A stretch of DNA of 6,339 bases, from NCBI GenBank assembly GCA_013695395.1, contig JACDAP010000264.1, forward strand, positions 1 through 6,339. Direction: 5' to 3'. Position 1 is the first letter of the stretch. Each line of letters starts with the position of its first letter. Positions 4,965-6,339 of this stretch are shown one piece after another. The notes beneath the pieces were generated by a model. The model searched no databases and was not told where the DNA came from. It saw nothing but the letters and a program-made list of their open reading frames with translations. The DNA comes from Solirubrobacterales bacterium (GTDB taxonomy: Bacteria; Actinomycetota; Thermoleophilia; Solirubrobacterales; Solirubrobacteraceae). The translations under genes and the position numbers were made by a program.

Positions 4965-5884
4965 GCTGCGCTCCTTGCGTTCATGGCCTGCTTGACGAGC
5001 TCGGGGATCTCGGAGATCTCCTCGGCGACCTCGATGCCGGCCTCCTTGAGGCGGGCGATCTTCTCGGTCGCCGTGTCCTCCTTGCCCTCCACGATCGTTC
5101 CCGCGTGCCCGAAGGACATGCCGGGCATCTCGTCCATGAACTTGCCGGCCATGAACGCGACGATCGGCAGGCGCGAGTCGTTCTCGCTCGTCCACCGGGC
5201 GAGCTCGGCCTCCATGCGGCCGCCGGGCTCGGTGTAGATGACGATGGCCTGGGTCTCCTCGTCGGCCTCGAAGAGCGGCATCAGCTCGGCGTAGGACTGG
5301 CCGATGATCGCGTCCCCGCCGATCGAGACCGCGGTGGAGATGCCGAGGCCCGCCGCGGAGAGCGTCGAGGACATCTCGGTGGTCATGCCGCCGGAGCGGG
5401 AGATGACCCCGATGTTGCCCTTCGAGTAGGACTTCGCGGCGTCCTTGGCGGGGCCGCCGATGCCGCCCATCTTGATCACGTCGGGGACGATGATCCCGAG
5501 GCAGTTCGGGCCGATGATGCGGGCGCCGCGGAGGTTCGCGAGCTCGACCATCTGGGCGACGTCGCGGCGCGGGATCCGCTCGGTGACGATGACGATCAGC
5601 TTGATGCCGTTCTCGAGTGCCTCGAACACCGCGTCCTTGGTGAAGGCCGGCGGCACGGTGACGACGGAGCCGTCGATCGGGGAGCCGTGGTGCTCGACGG
5701 CCTGCTGGACGGTGTCGAAGACCGGCACGCCGTGGACCTCGCGGCCCTTGCGCCCCGGGGTGACGCCGCCGACGATCTTCGCGCCGGTGCCGTAGTCGAG
5801 GCACTCGCGGGTGAGGTTGACGGCCTCGCGCCCGGTGATGCCCTGGACGATGAACGTCGTGTCTGATGTCAGCAGGATGCTCAT
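4961..5884 (-). CDS. sucD: Succinate-CoA ligase alpha subunit-like protein
   Basis: 307 residues, close to the ~290 of bacterial SucD. With the beta subunit it would interconvert an acyl-CoA (probably succinyl-CoA) plus ADP or GDP and phosphate with the acid, CoA and NTP, in the cytoplasm. The N-terminal CoA-binding Rossmann domain carries VQGITGRE (13-20) and GGVTPGRKG (39-47). GPNCLGII (125-132), VISRSGGMT (160-168) and SIGGDAIIGQS (187-197) follow. H260 in FGHAG is the expected phosphohistidine, and E219 in YTEPGG matches the Glu that contacts it. Differences from typical SucD include Leu for Pro in GPNCPG (GPNCLG is common in ADP-forming acetate-CoA ligases) and an inserted segment before the catalytic His. 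The start is supported by GGAGGT (complement of 5890-5895). It overlaps the beta-subunit gene upstream and the ferredoxin gene downstream by ATGA each. The acid substrate could be other than succinate. Confidence 0.88.
   Translation of the reverse strand: MSILLTSDTTFIVQGITGREAVNLTRECLDYGTGAKIVGGVTPGRKGREVHGVPVFDTVQQAVEHHGSPIDGSVVTVPPAFTKDAVFEALENGIKLIVIVTERIPRRDVAQMVELANLRGARIIGPNCLGIIVPDVIKMGGIGGPAKDAAKSYSKGNIGVISRSGGMTTEMSSTLSAAGLGISTAVSIGGDAIIGQSYAELMPLFEADEETQAIVIYTEPGGRMEAELARWTSENDSRLPIVAFMAGKFMDEMPGMSFGHAGTIVEGKEDTATEKIARLKEAGIEVAEEISEIPELVKQAMNARSAA
4971..4976 (-). promoter_or_regulatory. Ribosome binding site of the ferredoxin gene
   Basis: The complement reads AAGGAG, six bases before the ATG at 4964 and inside the end of the alpha-subunit gene. 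It fixes the ferredoxin start and rejects the long upstream extension of the same frame. Confidence 0.7.
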
Positions 5885-6339
5885 GCCGTACCTCCGGGGT
5901 TGTTCGCCGCGGGCGGACTTGAGGGGGTGGAACCCCCTTGGATCTTCTCGACGGCGCGCTTGGCCGCCTCATGCATGGACGTCGTGCGGTCGGCGTACTC
6001 GACGCCGTACTTCTTGAGGATCTTGAAGCCCTCGTCCTCCCAGGCGCCGGGGATGCGGAAGATCGCGATCTTCTCCGCCGGGTCCATGTCGAGCTCCAGG
6101 CACGCCTTGATGACGCCGCGGGCGACGATGTCCACGCGGGTGTTCGAGACGATCGACATCATCACCGCGATCTTCTCGACGCCCGGCTTCTGCAGCACGA
6201 GCTTGGCGAGGCCGCAGGCCTTCTCGACCGACGGGTTGCCGCCGATCTCGCAGTTGTTGGCGGGCTCCCCGCCGTACTTGCGGACCGCGTCGAAGAGGGT
6301 GAGCGAGCCGCCGCCGGCGCCGATGACCAGGCCGATGTT
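5881..6339 (-). CDS. sucC: Succinate-CoA ligase beta subunit-like protein (C-terminal part)
   Basis: The last 152 residues are visible; the N-terminal ATP-grasp domain lies beyond the right edge. The fragment begins NIGLVIGAGGG and continues through YGGEPANNCEIGGNP (22-36), matching the SucC C-terminal flavodoxin-like domain (E. coli has NGAGLAMG and GGEPANFLDVGGGA at these places). The FGGIVRCD motif, which starts the helix that faces the phosphohistidine, is replaced by SIVSNTRVD (62-70): the Gly-Gly is lost while Arg and Asp are kept. A Pro/Ser/Asn/Gly-rich tail (136-152) ends the protein. Its stop codon overlaps the alpha-subunit start in an ATGA, so the two chains are made in coupled, roughly equal amounts. 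The divergence suggests a separate subfamily with possibly altered acid specificity. Confidence 0.85.
   Translation of the reverse strand, partial: NIGLVIGAGGGSLTLFDAVRKYGGEPANNCEIGGNPSVEKACGLAKLVLQKPGVEKIAVMMSIVSNTRVDIVARGVIKACLELDMDPAEKIAIFRIPGAWEDEGFKILKKYGVEYADRTTSMHEAAKRAVEKIQGGSTPSSPPAANNPGGTA
5890..5895 (-). promoter_or_regulatory. Ribosome binding site of the alpha-subunit gene
   Basis: The complement reads GGAGGT, five bases before the ATG at 5884 and inside the end of the beta-subunit gene. With the ATGA overlap it supports translational coupling and fixes the start of the alpha subunit. Confidence 0.7.

Noticed and set aside
5105..5866. 253-codon plus-strand frame antisense to the alpha-subunit gene
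   Set aside because: Extreme Asp/Ala/Gly/Leu composition, typical of the complementary frame of a GC-rich gene; the minus strand encodes a full SucD-like protein with its catalytic His.
4965..5972. Long upstream extension of the ferredoxin frame (416 codons in all)
   Set aside because: Everything before the ATG at 4964 is Arg/Gly/His-rich and overlaps the alpha-subunit gene. The ribosome binding site and ATGA overlap place the true start at 4964.

Overview
The window is very GC-rich chromosomal DNA with strong G/C third-position bias. The mix of a secreted beta-propeller protein, possible leaderless promoters and ferredoxin-linked succinate-CoA ligase genes suggests a high-GC actinobacterium, perhaps of the Thermoleophilia/Solirubrobacterales type. 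That placement is an inference from style and gene content, since no rRNA or other marker is present. I see no tRNA, rRNA, CRISPR array, transposase, integrase or phage gene.

Layout, left to right. (1) 2-520 (+): 3' part of a coiled-coil protein ending in a leucine-rich membrane anchor. (2) 616-2553 (+): secreted protein with an unrecognised histidine-bearing N-terminal domain and seven TolB/PD40-like propeller repeats, preceded by a promoter that may start transcription at its ATG. (3) 2628-2735 (-): a 35-residue zinc-ribbon protein, easily missed because of its size, convergent with the propeller gene. (4) 2856-3791 (+): nitrilase-superfamily amidohydrolase, most like N-carbamoylputrescine amidase. 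(5) 3836-4663 (-): Fpg/MutM-family DNA glycosylase with an altered zinc finger, convergent with the amidase. (6) 4722-4964, 4961-5884 and 5881-6339 (-): a tightly packed operon, transcribed right to left, of a succinate-CoA ligase beta subunit (cut by the window edge), its alpha subunit and an 80-residue single-cluster ferredoxin. Each junction is a 4-base ATGA overlap.

How the genes work together. The CoA-ligase subunits and the ferredoxin are translationally coupled, so they probably serve one process. A 2-oxoglutarate:ferredoxin oxidoreductase step feeding succinyl-CoA to the ligase is the most economical idea, but no oxidoreductase gene is visible. The glycosylase gene follows on the same strand after 58 bases that are largely filled by a 43-base near-perfect palindrome. 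This could end the operon, attenuate it or bind a regulator of the glycosylase gene. The left half is a set of separate single-gene units with alternating direction.

The most notable points are the palindrome before mutM, the ferredoxin that has lost exactly the ligands of one of two ancestral clusters, the non-canonical CoA-ligase motifs, the unannotated zinc ribbon, and the histidine row in the secreted protein. I do not see a clearly new defence or mobile system.
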